Positions 35,613 through 43,876 of a stretch of DNA of 49,230 nt are shown piece by piece. The stretch comes from an uncultured Candidatus Saccharibacteria bacterium (lineage in GTDB: Bacteria; Patescibacteriota; Saccharimonadia; Saccharimonadales; Saccharimonadaceae). The translations under genes and the position numbers were made by a program. The notes beneath the pieces were generated by a model, which saw only the letters and a program-made list of their open reading frames with translations, searched no databases and was not told where the DNA came from. The stretch covers positions 1 to 49,230 of the forward strand of contig CANDYV010000002.1 in NCBI GenBank assembly GCA_947425085.1. Direction: 5' to 3'. How positions within the stretch are numbered: position 1 is the stretch's first letter; every line of letters starts with the position of its first letter.

Positions 35613-35679
35613 AGTTAAAAATCCTCTTACTTTAGTCTATTATACCATACGCATAAGCGTTTTGGCGAAGAATTTTGGA

Positions 35680-36948
35680 TTAGACGTGGCGGACTTTTTT
35701 GCGGACGGACTCGATGAGCTTGGTGATGGCGTATTTGGCGGGTTTTAGGATGATGTCGTGAGCGGGAGTATAGCGAAGCTCGTCGACGCCGAAGCCACGT
35801 TTGAAACAGGAGACGCCGTAGAAACGGTGGTGGATTTCGTCTTCCTCGACTATGCCCCAGAAATTGTAGCGCTTAATTCCCCGTTCGCGAGCGTCGCGCA
35901 TGGCTTCCATATGAAGGAGCGGAGCGCCGGAATACTTCGTGCCAAGCTCGGAAGAGACGCCGTAATGATAGGAGGCCTCGTTGCCATAGAAAATCATGAA
36001 GTTTTGGGCGAGGATTTGGTCCTGATATTTGGCAGTATATAGGACAGCTTCGCCGTTTTTGGCGAGGGCGGCAAATTGCTTGGTCAGGAAGTCTTCAGAG
36101 AAGGCGACGAATTCGTGACGACCGGCGGTCTGGAGCTGAATTTGGTAGAACTCATGGATATCTTTCGGGTCGGTGGACTTTTCGACTTGAATATCATTTT
36201 TAGCGGCTTTGCGAAGAGCGCGGCGGAGGCGCTGACGCATACCTTTCAGGATTTCGTCTTCGGATTTATTGAGGTCAAGAACGCCGGCAAACTCGACCGA
36301 AAGATACATTGGAGCTGGCTTCAACCCGCGGCTTTCGAGAAGCTGGAGATTTTCGGGAGTGCGTTCGAGCTGCGGGCGAACGCGGACAAAGACGCAGTTT
36401 TCTTTCTTACCCTGGATGCGCATGTCTTCAAAGATAGCGGTGACAAGGGGCTGGTTCGACCAGTCAAGAATCGGACCGCCAGCGATAGCGAGGTGGCGGC
36501 CGCGCCGAGCGGCTTCAATAACGCCAGCATAAGCGGCAACGATTTTGCCACTCTCGTCTTTGGCGAGGCGGCGAATGATATGGTTGCCGCGGCTCAAATG
36601 GAACTCATAAAAGTCCCAAGACTGGAGGAAGTTTGCCTCGGGGTGGCTAGTGACGAAATCGTCCCACTCTTCGCGATTTTTAGCATCTTCGAAATTGAAG
36701 ACGGAGACAGTAGGAGTTTTGGCTTTCGCTTCGGTCTCTACTTCGGCAATGACGGCGGCTTCAGATTTCCCTGTGGCTTTCGCGGTTTCGGCGATCTCCG
36801 AAGCGGGGATTTCTTTGGTAGTGGTTTCGATGATAACAGTACTGGCTGGAGTCCTGACAGTGGTGCGATGGACTTTTTCGGAAGTTTTTGGGGCGGTGGA
36901 CTGGTTTTCTGCCTGGGATTCGGGGATGGATTTAGTTTTTTCTGACAT
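35680..36948 (-). CDS. FemAB-like aminoacyltransferase (paralogue 1)
   Basis: PEANFLQSWDFYEF, VRPQLERTPENLQLLESRGLKPAPM, YNFWGIVEEDEIHHRFYGVSCFKRGFG. Confidence 0.93.
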   Translation of the reverse strand: MSEKTKSIPESQAENQSTAPKTSEKVHRTTVRTPASTVIIETTTKEIPASEIAETAKATGKSEAAVIAEVETEAKAKTPTVSVFNFEDAKNREEWDDFVTSHPEANFLQSWDFYEFHLSRGNHIIRRLAKDESGKIVAAYAGVIEAARRGRHLAIAGGPILDWSNQPLVTAIFEDMRIQGKKENCVFVRVRPQLERTPENLQLLESRGLKPAPMYLSVEFAGVLDLNKSEDEILKGMRQRLRRALRKAAKNDIQVEKSTDPKDIHEFYQIQLQTAGRHEFVAFSEDFLTKQFAALAKNGEAVLYTAKYQDQILAQNFMIFYGNEASYHYGVSSELGTKYSGAPLLHMEAMRDARERGIKRYNFWGIVEEDEIHHRFYGVSCFKRGFGVDELRYTPAHDIILKPAKYAITKLIESVRKKVRHV

Positions 36949-37016
36949 TTTTACTCCTGTTATTTAGATTATTTGGTTGCTTTCTTGTGATTTTGGCAAC
37001 TTTTGCGAGCTGATTA

Positions 37017-37045
37017 TTGACTTTTTCGGAAAAGTGTGCTATAAT
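37017..37045 (+). promoter_or_regulatory. Plus-strand promoter facing the 3' end of femAB paralogue 2
   Basis: TTGACTttttcggaaaagtgtgcTATAATGG. Confidence 0.65.
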
Positions 37046-37073
37046 GGTATTATGGGGCATTTCTGGCAGTTCA

Positions 37074-38081
37074 CTAGAGGCGCCTTTTCTTTTTGCGGAC
37101 GGTTTCGACGAGGAGGTTCAAGAGGTAGCGGAAGCGGCGGATGACAAGGTCACTGGCAGGGACGAACTCGACGATTTCGCCGCCGAAGCCGGTCTTGAAA
37201 GTGGTAACGCCGGCGTAGCGATGATTTTTCTGGCCATGAGGGGCAATCCCCCAGAGATTATAGCGTTTTATACCGAGTTTTTTGAGGTCTTTGATGACTT
37301 GCCACTCGAGAGCATAGGCGCCAGGAAGCTTGTGGTTCAGCTCGGTCGAAGCGGCTTCGAAGTATTCGGCCTCGACGCCGCTAATCAAAATGAGACCATA
37401 AGCAATCGGCTCACCTTCGGCGGTTTTGGCAACATAGATGCGGGCGTGGTCGTCGAAGGCAGCACGCTCGGCGAGGAGGGTTTTGAGATCGGGCGGGACA
37501 AAATGCTGGCGGAGAGCGGTCTCGGCCTGAACTTGATGAAATTCGCGGAAAATCTCCTCGCTGCTAGACCAATCGACCGTAATGCCGAGCTTGCCGGCGC
37601 GGCGAACTTCGTAGCGGGTCTGGCGACGCATTTCTTTCAAGAGTTCATCTTCGGATTTCTCGAGGTCAAGGATGACGGTATGCTCGGCGTGGAGGTGCAT
37701 AGGGGCTTTCTTCAGGCCGAGGCTAGAGAGGAGCTGAAGATTCTCGGGGGTATTCCGAAGCTGGGGGCGAAGACGAACAAAAACACATTTCTCGCGCTTA
37801 GCAATAGCGCGAATTTTGGCAAAAATCCCCTGAACAGCGGTTTCGTCTTGCCAATCGAGGAGTGGACCGCCGGGAACTTCCAGATAGCGTCCGCGCTTGG
37901 CATTTTTGACGATCATCAAGCACCATGCTTTATCGGTTGCTTCGATAATAACTTTATGACCGATAAGTTCATTCATGCGACCCCATTCGGGGGATTGGAG
38001 GAAGTTCGCCTCGGGGTAGAGCTGCTGGATTTTAGGCCAGAGTTCGGCGAGACTGGAAGAAAGGTTCTGCGGACGCGTCAT
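37074..38081 (-). CDS. FemAB-like aminoacyltransferase (paralogue 2)
   Basis: PEANFLQSPEWGRM, VRLRPQLRNTPENLQLLSSLGLKKAPM, YNLWGIAPHGQKNHRYAGVTTFKTGFG. Confidence 0.93.
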   Translation of the reverse strand: MTRPQNLSSSLAELWPKIQQLYPEANFLQSPEWGRMNELIGHKVIIEATDKAWCLMIVKNAKRGRYLEVPGGPLLDWQDETAVQGIFAKIRAIAKREKCVFVRLRPQLRNTPENLQLLSSLGLKKAPMHLHAEHTVILDLEKSEDELLKEMRRQTRYEVRRAGKLGITVDWSSSEEIFREFHQVQAETALRQHFVPPDLKTLLAERAAFDDHARIYVAKTAEGEPIAYGLILISGVEAEYFEAASTELNHKLPGAYALEWQVIKDLKKLGIKRYNLWGIAPHGQKNHRYAGVTTFKTGFGGEIVEFVPASDLVIRRFRYLLNLLVETVRKKKRRL

Positions 38082-39367
38082 AGTTCAACCTCATAAGGTT
38101 TGATGATTTCGCGAGCTTTTGCGAGCTTAGTCTCCGGATACCAAGTCGGGAGATTGATGATGTGCTGGGCGACTTTGACAGTATTCGGGCAGCGATCGGT
38201 CGGAAAGTCGGCTTCGAGAGCATAGCGCACCGGAGAAACTGGGGTGTCATACCAGATTTCACAGAAGTCGTAGCCGTTATGCTTAAGCTCCTGGAGAAGC
38301 TGATCGCGTTTTTTTACAAAGGCATGTTCGCGGAGCGGGGTTTTCGGAAGCTTGTCTAGTTGCTCACGGGCGAGTTTAGCCTGCCAATGAGTTGAGCGGG
38401 TTTCTAGAGACAACTCAGCGTCGGCGGACTTTTCGATCCAGCGAAACTTGACGCAGACAGCAAGGATGGCTTTGCCGAGGCCGATGCTCCAGAAAGTGCG
38501 GCTGAGACCGGCGAAGACTGGATACCAACGGTCGCGCAAACTGGCGCTCAGGCGAGGTCGCTTAGGCGGCTGGTCAAGGGTCTGGTCGGCGGTAGATTTG
38601 GGCTGGCGGACGATAAGAGCGCCGCCGCAAATCGTGTCGATGGCCTTGCCCTTGCCAAAACTGAGAGCGGTCGCGGCGCCGATAGTGCCGATTTCGCGAC
38701 CATCGGGATAGAAACGACCAGCAGAGTGGGCAAGATCTTCGATGATAATCGCATTGTGTTTTTTTACGACTTCTTCAAGCTTCTCGGCGTCGAGAGGGAG
38801 ACCGAGAGTATTTTGAGCGATGACAACCGGCCGAGGCTGGTTTTTTGCTCGGACGAGGTTATTTTCGGTGTTTTCCGGCGAGCTGGAAGCATCGCCGGGG
38901 CGTGGAAAAGCGGGGCTCATCGAGCCATTACTACCATTGTCTTCACTATCGTTCAGATAATGGGGCGTATCCTCGGAAGAGTCCGAGCAAGCTCGGCTCT
39001 CCCCTCCTATACTACCATTGTAGCACAGCGTAAGCGTTTTGTCAAGAGCGTCGAAGTCGTATTGGAGAGTTTCTGGGTCGATGTCGGAGTAGACGGGGAT
39101 ACAGCCGGCGGCCTTGATAGCGCGGACGACAGCGATACAGGTGAGTCCGGGGAGAATGACCTTCGCGCCAGGCTCGGTGACAGCAAGGAGGGCGGCGGCA
39201 AGAGCGGAGCGGCCTGTGTGATAGAGTGCGACTTGGTCGACGGCGGAGCCGTAGCGGGAGGCGAGGGCGTGACGAAGGGCTTGGCTATCTTTCGGGGTGC
39301 CCCAGGCAAAAAGATGTCGCAAAGTGCGGCCGACGGGATAATTCGAGGCAAGACCAAGAAAAATCAT
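38078..39367 (-). CDS. DegT/DnrJ/EryC1/StrS-family aminotransferase with a ~60-aa in-frame insertion
   Basis: YHTGRSALAAAL, VILPGLTCIAVVRAI, IIEDLAHSAGRFY, ALSFGKGKAIDTICGGALIV. Confidence 0.88.
   Translation of the reverse strand: MIFLGLASNYPVGRTLRHLFAWGTPKDSQALRHALASRYGSAVDQVALYHTGRSALAAALLAVTEPGAKVILPGLTCIAVVRAIKAAGCIPVYSDIDPETLQYDFDALDKTLTLCYNGSIGGESRACSDSSEDTPHYLNDSEDNGSNGSMSPAFPRPGDASSSPENTENNLVRAKNQPRPVVIAQNTLGLPLDAEKLEEVVKKHNAIIIEDLAHSAGRFYPDGREIGTIGAATALSFGKGKAIDTICGGALIVRQPKSTADQTLDQPPKRPRLSASLRDRWYPVFAGLSRTFWSIGLGKAILAVCVKFRWIEKSADAELSLETRSTHWQAKLAREQLDKLPKTPLREHAFVKKRDQLLQELKHNGYDFCEIWYDTPVSPVRYALEADFPTDRCPNTVKVAQHIINLPTWYPETKLAKAREIIKPYEVEL
39017..39045 (-). promoter_or_regulatory. 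Promoter module inside the aminotransferase CDS
   Basis: Minus strand TTGACAaaacgcttacgctgtgcTACAATGGTAGTAT. Confidence 0.6.
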
Positions 39368-40605
39368 CGTTTCCCTTTCGTGGATTTTTTCGTAGAGGAG
39401 GCGGGTTTGGCAGCGGATTTGACTGATTTTGAAGAGGTCTTTGTGGCGACTTTTGGTTCCAGGCCGATTTTGCGGCGAGCGCGCTCGAGGCGACCGACTT
39501 TCGGGACGGAGGCGCTGGAGATAATCTGGTGCGGCTCGGGCGCCGGCAAATCAGCGGCTTCATACTCGACGCCTTCAGGTCGTTCAGGGGCAGCCGCGAC
39601 GACGGGCTGAGGCGCGTTGGCTTCAAATTGACGCTTGATAGCGGCGCGCTGACGGCGGGTGAGCGGAGCTCGAGAATGGATCGCAGCAGGCTTCGCCTTC
39701 GAACTCGGAACGGCGAGAGCGGCAGACATCTTCGAGGCATCATCGGCGCTCGGGCCGGCTGCTTTCTTGAAAGCGAGCGTGGCGGAAATCGGCGCCGTAC
39801 TCGGGACGACTGGCTCGGCTGCCTTCTTCATGGCCATCGACGCAGAAACCGTGGCGGCCTGAGTGACCTCGACAACCGGCTTCACTTCGGGCGGATGGCG
39901 ATAGGCTTGTAAAATCGCTTTCGCGAGTTCGTCGGGGTGAGAAAGATAAGGTGCGTGGGTCCAGCCTGGGAAAATCTTCAACGTGCTACCTTTGATAGAT
40001 TGATGCATGATTTCGGCTTGGTGCGGCGGAGTGACGGTGTCATTCGCACCCCAAAGAATAGAGGTCGGAGTCGTCACCTTGGCGAGATTGAGATTTTTGT
40101 CGCTATCGAGCATATTGGTCAAAGTTTTCTTCATATTTTCGGGAGCGCGAGCATAGTCAGAGGCGCCGGTGAGTTTACGCCAGACCTTAGTCAAGCCAGG
40201 GACTTTCTTGAGAAAGCCGAGTCGCTTCGAGAGATTGCGGGCGACGTCGCGCTTGTTGGAGGTTTCATAAACTCCGGCGGCGTCAAGCAGAATGAGATGG
40301 GAAAGTTTGTCAGGTTTTTCGCTACAGAGATTAAGTAAAATGCGACCGCCGTTGCTGTGGCCGAGGGCAATAGCGCCATCAGGGATGTTGCGGTCAGCCC
40401 AGTCTTTGTACTCGTCAATCGTCCAGACTTTCTTTGAGGAAGTAGTGAGGCCGGGGACATTGAGCATTTCGACGACAAGCCCTTGCTTCTCGAGGAGGGC
40501 AATGGTGCGTTCCCAGGGTGCAACGGTATAGGTCCAGCCATGAATGATATATAATTTCGGGCGGCGACTCCTGGGGAGTTTCTTCGGGTCAGGGATACTA
40601 GGCAT
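39364..40605 (-). CDS. Alpha/beta hydrolase with long basic Ala/Ser/Lys-rich C-tail
   Basis: YIIHGWTYTVAPWERTIALLEKQG, ALGHSNGGRI; tail of about 170 aa. Confidence 0.87.
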   Translation of the reverse strand: MPSIPDPKKLPRSRRPKLYIIHGWTYTVAPWERTIALLEKQGLVVEMLNVPGLTTSSKKVWTIDEYKDWADRNIPDGAIALGHSNGGRILLNLCSEKPDKLSHLILLDAAGVYETSNKRDVARNLSKRLGFLKKVPGLTKVWRKLTGASDYARAPENMKKTLTNMLDSDKNLNLAKVTTPTSILWGANDTVTPPHQAEIMHQSIKGSTLKIFPGWTHAPYLSHPDELAKAILQAYRHPPEVKPVVEVTQAATVSASMAMKKAAEPVVPSTAPISATLAFKKAAGPSADDASKMSAALAVPSSKAKPAAIHSRAPLTRRQRAAIKRQFEANAPQPVVAAAPERPEGVEYEAADLPAPEPHQIISSASVPKVGRLERARRKIGLEPKVATKTSSKSVKSAAKPASSTKKSTKGKR

Positions 40606-40668
40606 AAGCGACCTCCTGCGCGAAGACGACGGACGAGCTTAAGTCGGAAATGGGCGAGACGGAGATCA

Positions 40669-41940
40669 TCAGTCTAACCCCCATTTCTGGCGGCGTTTGA
40701 CGGCGGCTGGCTCGCGGCGGGGTAGCTTCGCGGCGTCGGCCGGGTCGGCAAGGAGCTTCTCGATAATCCACTCAAGATACTGGCTGCCCTTGAAAACGAT
40801 AGTTTCTTCGCCAGTGGCGTTATTCTCGATGAACTTGAGGGCTTTTTTCGGGTCGAGGGTGGTGCGGGCAGGAATACCAAGTTCCTTGAGGCGGGGCGCG
40901 GTATATTCTTTCGTGCGGCGACCGACCAGGATGACCATTTCCGGACCAGCGTCAGCAATGAGGTTGGCGAGCTTATGATGCTCTTCGCCTTCGATTGATC
41001 CCTGGTCGACAATATCGCCGATAACGAGCCACTTATGGCCAGCGCGGAGATTGCGGGTCATCTCGAGAATAGATTGAGCGCTGATGATATGGGCGTTATA
41101 ACTGCTGTCGATAAGATTAAGACCTTTTTTACCCTTAAAATAGCTGCTGCGGCCGGGCGGGACGGGCATAGAACTGAAATCGGTGCGAAGCGGAACGCCG
41201 AGATAGACCATGAGATCCTCGAGCATGAGGAGCTGGATGGCGATATCTTTCGGCTGAGGTTGGGCAAAATGAAACGAGGCGGACTCAAAGACGAAATCGG
41301 TGCGGGTCGGGTAGACGTTGTAGCGCTTGAGTTGCTTCTTCGAGAGGGCGATAACTTCGGCTTTGATGTTTTTGGTCGCTTCGCGCATCGGCTCGGAATC
41401 AGCATCGATATAAACGCGCTTCGTTGTGTTCTCGGGGAGAGTGGCAAATTCATGAGCAATGGCAGCGTCGAGGGTCGGGAATTTCCCTTCGGCGACGGCG
41501 TTCTCGAACTGGATGGCGTGAGAAAGACCGAAGGAGACCCAGAGAGTAACCTCGGGCTTCAACCAGGTCGCGAGAAACTCGGTCTCGTGCGGGCGTTCGC
41601 CATCGATTTCGACGACATAGAACTCACCTTTACGCTGATAATAGAGAGCCTTGAACGGCGCAAAAAGGAAAAGCTTAATCCAGCGGAGCTTCGAGCCGCG
41701 GACGCCATCCATCCCGAGGAGATCAAAGGTGATACCGAAGGCGGAATTGGCATCGTGGGAATAATGGGCGCGGTCGCCAAGCTCAAACTCAATCATGTGG
41801 AGCAAAGTGGTCTTCCCCGCGGAGCCGGTGACGGCGATGATGCGGGGATGCCAGCGCCGGAGAGCGAAGTTCGCAAAAAACCGGAAGTAGCGAGCAGCTA
41901 CGAAGTAAAACCGTTTTTTAAACCTCATCACGGGCGTCAT
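40669..41940 (-). CDS. Mur ligase family protein (MurF-like)
   Basis: IIAVTGSAGKTTLLHMIE P-loop, DSSYNAHIISAQSIL, WLVIGDIVDQGS. Confidence 0.9.
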   Translation of the reverse strand: MTPVMRFKKRFYFVAARYFRFFANFALRRWHPRIIAVTGSAGKTTLLHMIEFELGDRAHYSHDANSAFGITFDLLGMDGVRGSKLRWIKLFLFAPFKALYYQRKGEFYVVEIDGERPHETEFLATWLKPEVTLWVSFGLSHAIQFENAVAEGKFPTLDAAIAHEFATLPENTTKRVYIDADSEPMREATKNIKAEVIALSKKQLKRYNVYPTRTDFVFESASFHFAQPQPKDIAIQLLMLEDLMVYLGVPLRTDFSSMPVPPGRSSYFKGKKGLNLIDSSYNAHIISAQSILEMTRNLRAGHKWLVIGDIVDQGSIEGEEHHKLANLIADAGPEMVILVGRRTKEYTAPRLKELGIPARTTLDPKKALKFIENNATGEETIVFKGSQYLEWIIEKLLADPADAAKLPRREPAAVKRRQKWGLD

Positions 41941-41946
41941 AAGTTC

Positions 41947-42037
41947 ATTATAACATAAGTCTTCGACTTATACTGTAACTTCGTCGCGCTCCGAAGAGCC
42001 TGCCAGCAGGCTCTTCACTCGCTGCTCCTTGTTATAG
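41947..42037. repeat. Structured two-hairpin intergenic element, copy 2
   Basis: ATAAGTC-TTC-GACTTAT (41955-41971), stem CTGTAAC/GTTATAG enclosing GAAGAGCCTGC-CA-GCAGGCTCTTC (41993-42016). Confidence 0.7.
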
Positions 42038-42117
42038 CATAAATTTCGGGGAGGCTCGGGAAAACATTGAATTTTGCGAGGTTTACCTCTGTTATTTTGG
42101 GCTTATTGGTTTTATGG

Positions 42118-42146
42118 TTGACAAAAGTGTTTTGGTGTGATATAAT
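42118..42146 (+). promoter_or_regulatory. Promoter of the 42269 ORF
   Basis: TTGACAaaagtgttttggtgtgaTATAATGG. Confidence 0.75.
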
Positions 42147-42268
42147 GGTAGAGAGGAGGTCTGTTTTATACTTTTTGGGAAATTTCTATTTTGGGAAGAT
42201 TTTAGAGAGTAAATGGGCTGAATTGTAGTATTAATTTTGCTAGAGATTGTTCATTCGAAGGAGGGATT

Positions 42269-43120
42269 TTGATGAACAAAAAGACCACGCCACAGGATGT
42301 GGCTCGACTGTTCCCGAACGCAAGGAGCGAGAGAAGGGGCGGCAAATTTATTCTGCCGCTACATTCCAACGCGCCCAGCCTAAAGCTGGTAGTCCCTGAG
42401 GAGCTGCCAATTGGCATCAATGCCGTAGCAATGCTGCCGGGCGATATTCACGTTGCCTCCAGCTCCAAGATTAGCCAGGACCTCGGCACCGAGTTTCCGA
42501 TTTGGATTGGAGCAGGGCGCTACGAGGAGGATGCTGAATCTGGGCCGGAACTTCACTTCGAGGACTGGCTGGCGGCGGGACAGCTGCTGGTGGTTTCGAG
42601 GTGGGAGTTGACCCCGCCTGTTCAGACGGTCAGCGGGATGAATTCGCTGTTTGCCAAGAGCTACCGAGCGCATGCGCTGATGCGGCTGACTCCGCCAGAG
42701 ATGCTGGGGCTGAATCCGGTGCTGTTGCCGGTTCCGACGGAGCTGTCTCCGCCGATTGGCCCGATGTCGGGGCTGGATTTTTGGATTATTGACCGGCCGG
42801 ACTTCTATGAGGTTGAGGCCAAGATTTTATCCGAAAATCTGCGCCAGGCAATTCTGATGGGCGACCGCGAGCAGTATAACGATACCACGCGGAGTGTCTG
42901 TAAGAATATGTTTGAGGCTATCGCCAAAGATATCGAGACCGACGACAAGCTGAAAGGCTGGACGCTCAAATGTGGCGATACCGAGGCGGAGATCACTATG
43001 TTTGACCGGAACGGGCGCAAGCAGACCCAGACAGCGCTATACACGCCAGCCTATCTCGCGGGCGTCCAGCGATATATCACCGAGGGGCGCAACGGGGCTC
43101 TGGTGTTCCCCGATCCGTAA
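42269..43120 (+). CDS. Hypothetical protein (283 aa), orphan single-gene unit
   Basis: SD GAAGGAGGG, own promoter and terminator; no family recognised. Confidence 0.75.
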   Translation: MMNKKTTPQDVARLFPNARSERRGGKFILPLHSNAPSLKLVVPEELPIGINAVAMLPGDIHVASSSKISQDLGTEFPIWIGAGRYEEDAESGPELHFEDWLAAGQLLVVSRWELTPPVQTVSGMNSLFAKSYRAHALMRLTPPEMLGLNPVLLPVPTELSPPIGPMSGLDFWIIDRPDFYEVEAKILSENLRQAILMGDREQYNDTTRSVCKNMFEAIAKDIETDDKLKGWTLKCGDTEAEITMFDRNGRKQTQTALYTPAYLAGVQRYITEGRNGALVFPDP

Positions 43121-43168
43121 TGCGTCGACGGCGATGAACTGACTTTGGATTTCACTCTATACTCTAGC

Positions 43169-43202
43169 AAAAGTCCTCGACCCTGACGGGTCGGGGACTT
43201 TT
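43169..43202 (+). terminator. Terminator of the 42269 ORF
   Basis: AAAAGTCCtCGACCCtgacGGGTCGGGGACTTTTCTTTT. Confidence 0.85.
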
Positions 43203-43246
43203 CTTTTGGTCTTCAGCCGGTCGGGTTCGTCGGGTTCGGGCAGCAA

Positions 43247-43270
43247 AACCGGAGCCGCAAGACTCCGGTT
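43247..43270 (-). terminator. Terminator-like hairpin next to the degenerate rpsJ tail
   Basis: AACCGGAG..CTCCGGTT. Confidence 0.6.
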
Positions 43271-43277
43271 CTCTGTT

Positions 43278-43313
43278 TTACATCTTGATTTCTATCGGCA
43301 GAGAAATCTGCAA
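43278..43313 (-). pseudogene. Degenerate partial copy of the rpsJ 3' end (LQISLPIEIKM-stop)
   Basis: Compare rpsJ C-terminus [16 protein letters not shown]-stop 48 bp away; near-identical GAAATCAA[A/G]ATGTAA. Confidence 0.4.
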
Positions 43314-43326
43314 TGCGCGTCAAGAA

Positions 43327-43351
43327 AAATCCGAAGTGGGACTTCGGATTT
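43327..43351 (-). terminator. Terminator of rpsJ
   Basis: AAATCCGAAGTcccACTTCGGATTT. Confidence 0.75.
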
Positions 43352-43360
43352 GCTCTTTCC

Positions 43361-43687
43361 TTACATTTTGATTTCTGCGTCGACGCCGGCTGGAAGGGCG
43401 AGATTCTGGAGAGAATCAATCGTCTTCGGGGTGGCGTTGGAGATGTCGATGAGGCGCTTGTGGACTTTCATCTCGAAGGCTTCACCACCGGTCTTGTAGA
43501 CATGTGGGGATTTGACGACGGTGAAAGTGCTGCGCTTGGTCGGCAGAGGCACAGGACCGGAAACGGTCGCGCCGGTGCGGACGGCGGTGTCAACGATTTG
43601 TTTTGCGCTCTGGTCGATCACGCGGTGATCATAGGCCTTGAGGCGGATGCGGATCTTCAGACCCTCTTCTTTTTTGGCTTCGGTCAT
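43361..43687 (-). CDS. rpsJ: 30S ribosomal protein S10
   Basis: [41 protein letters not shown]. Confidence 0.98.
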   Translation of the reverse strand: MTEAKKEEGLKIRIRLKAYDHRVIDQSAKQIVDTAVRTGATVSGPVPLPTKRSTFTVVKSPHVYKTGGEAFEMKVHKRLIDISNATPKTIDSLQNLALPAGVDAEIKM

Positions 43688-43776
43688 ATTTCCTTTCTCT
43701 GCTCTATAACCTCAGATGACCGCTAGACGGGCCGTCGATGAGTTTTTAGGGCAAAATGCTTATACCTTATCTTTCC

Positions 43777-43805
43777 ATTATAGCACACTTCACCTCAAAA
43801 AGCAA
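43777..43805 (-). promoter_or_regulatory. Promoter of rpsJ: TTGCTT-N17-TATAAT
   Basis: Minus strand TTGCTTtttgaggtgaagtgtgcTATAATGG. Confidence 0.7.
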
Positions 43806-43876
43806 GAGTTTTCGGGGTTTCTGGCGGCGTTTGTCGGTTTTGCCGATCTAGCAGTAGCGTTTGTTGGTTTTATCGC

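Noticed and set aside
43206-43499. ORF at 43206-43499 (+) and 43213-43419 (-) as genes
   Set aside because: They span terminators and the antisense of rpsJ; no start signals or family features.
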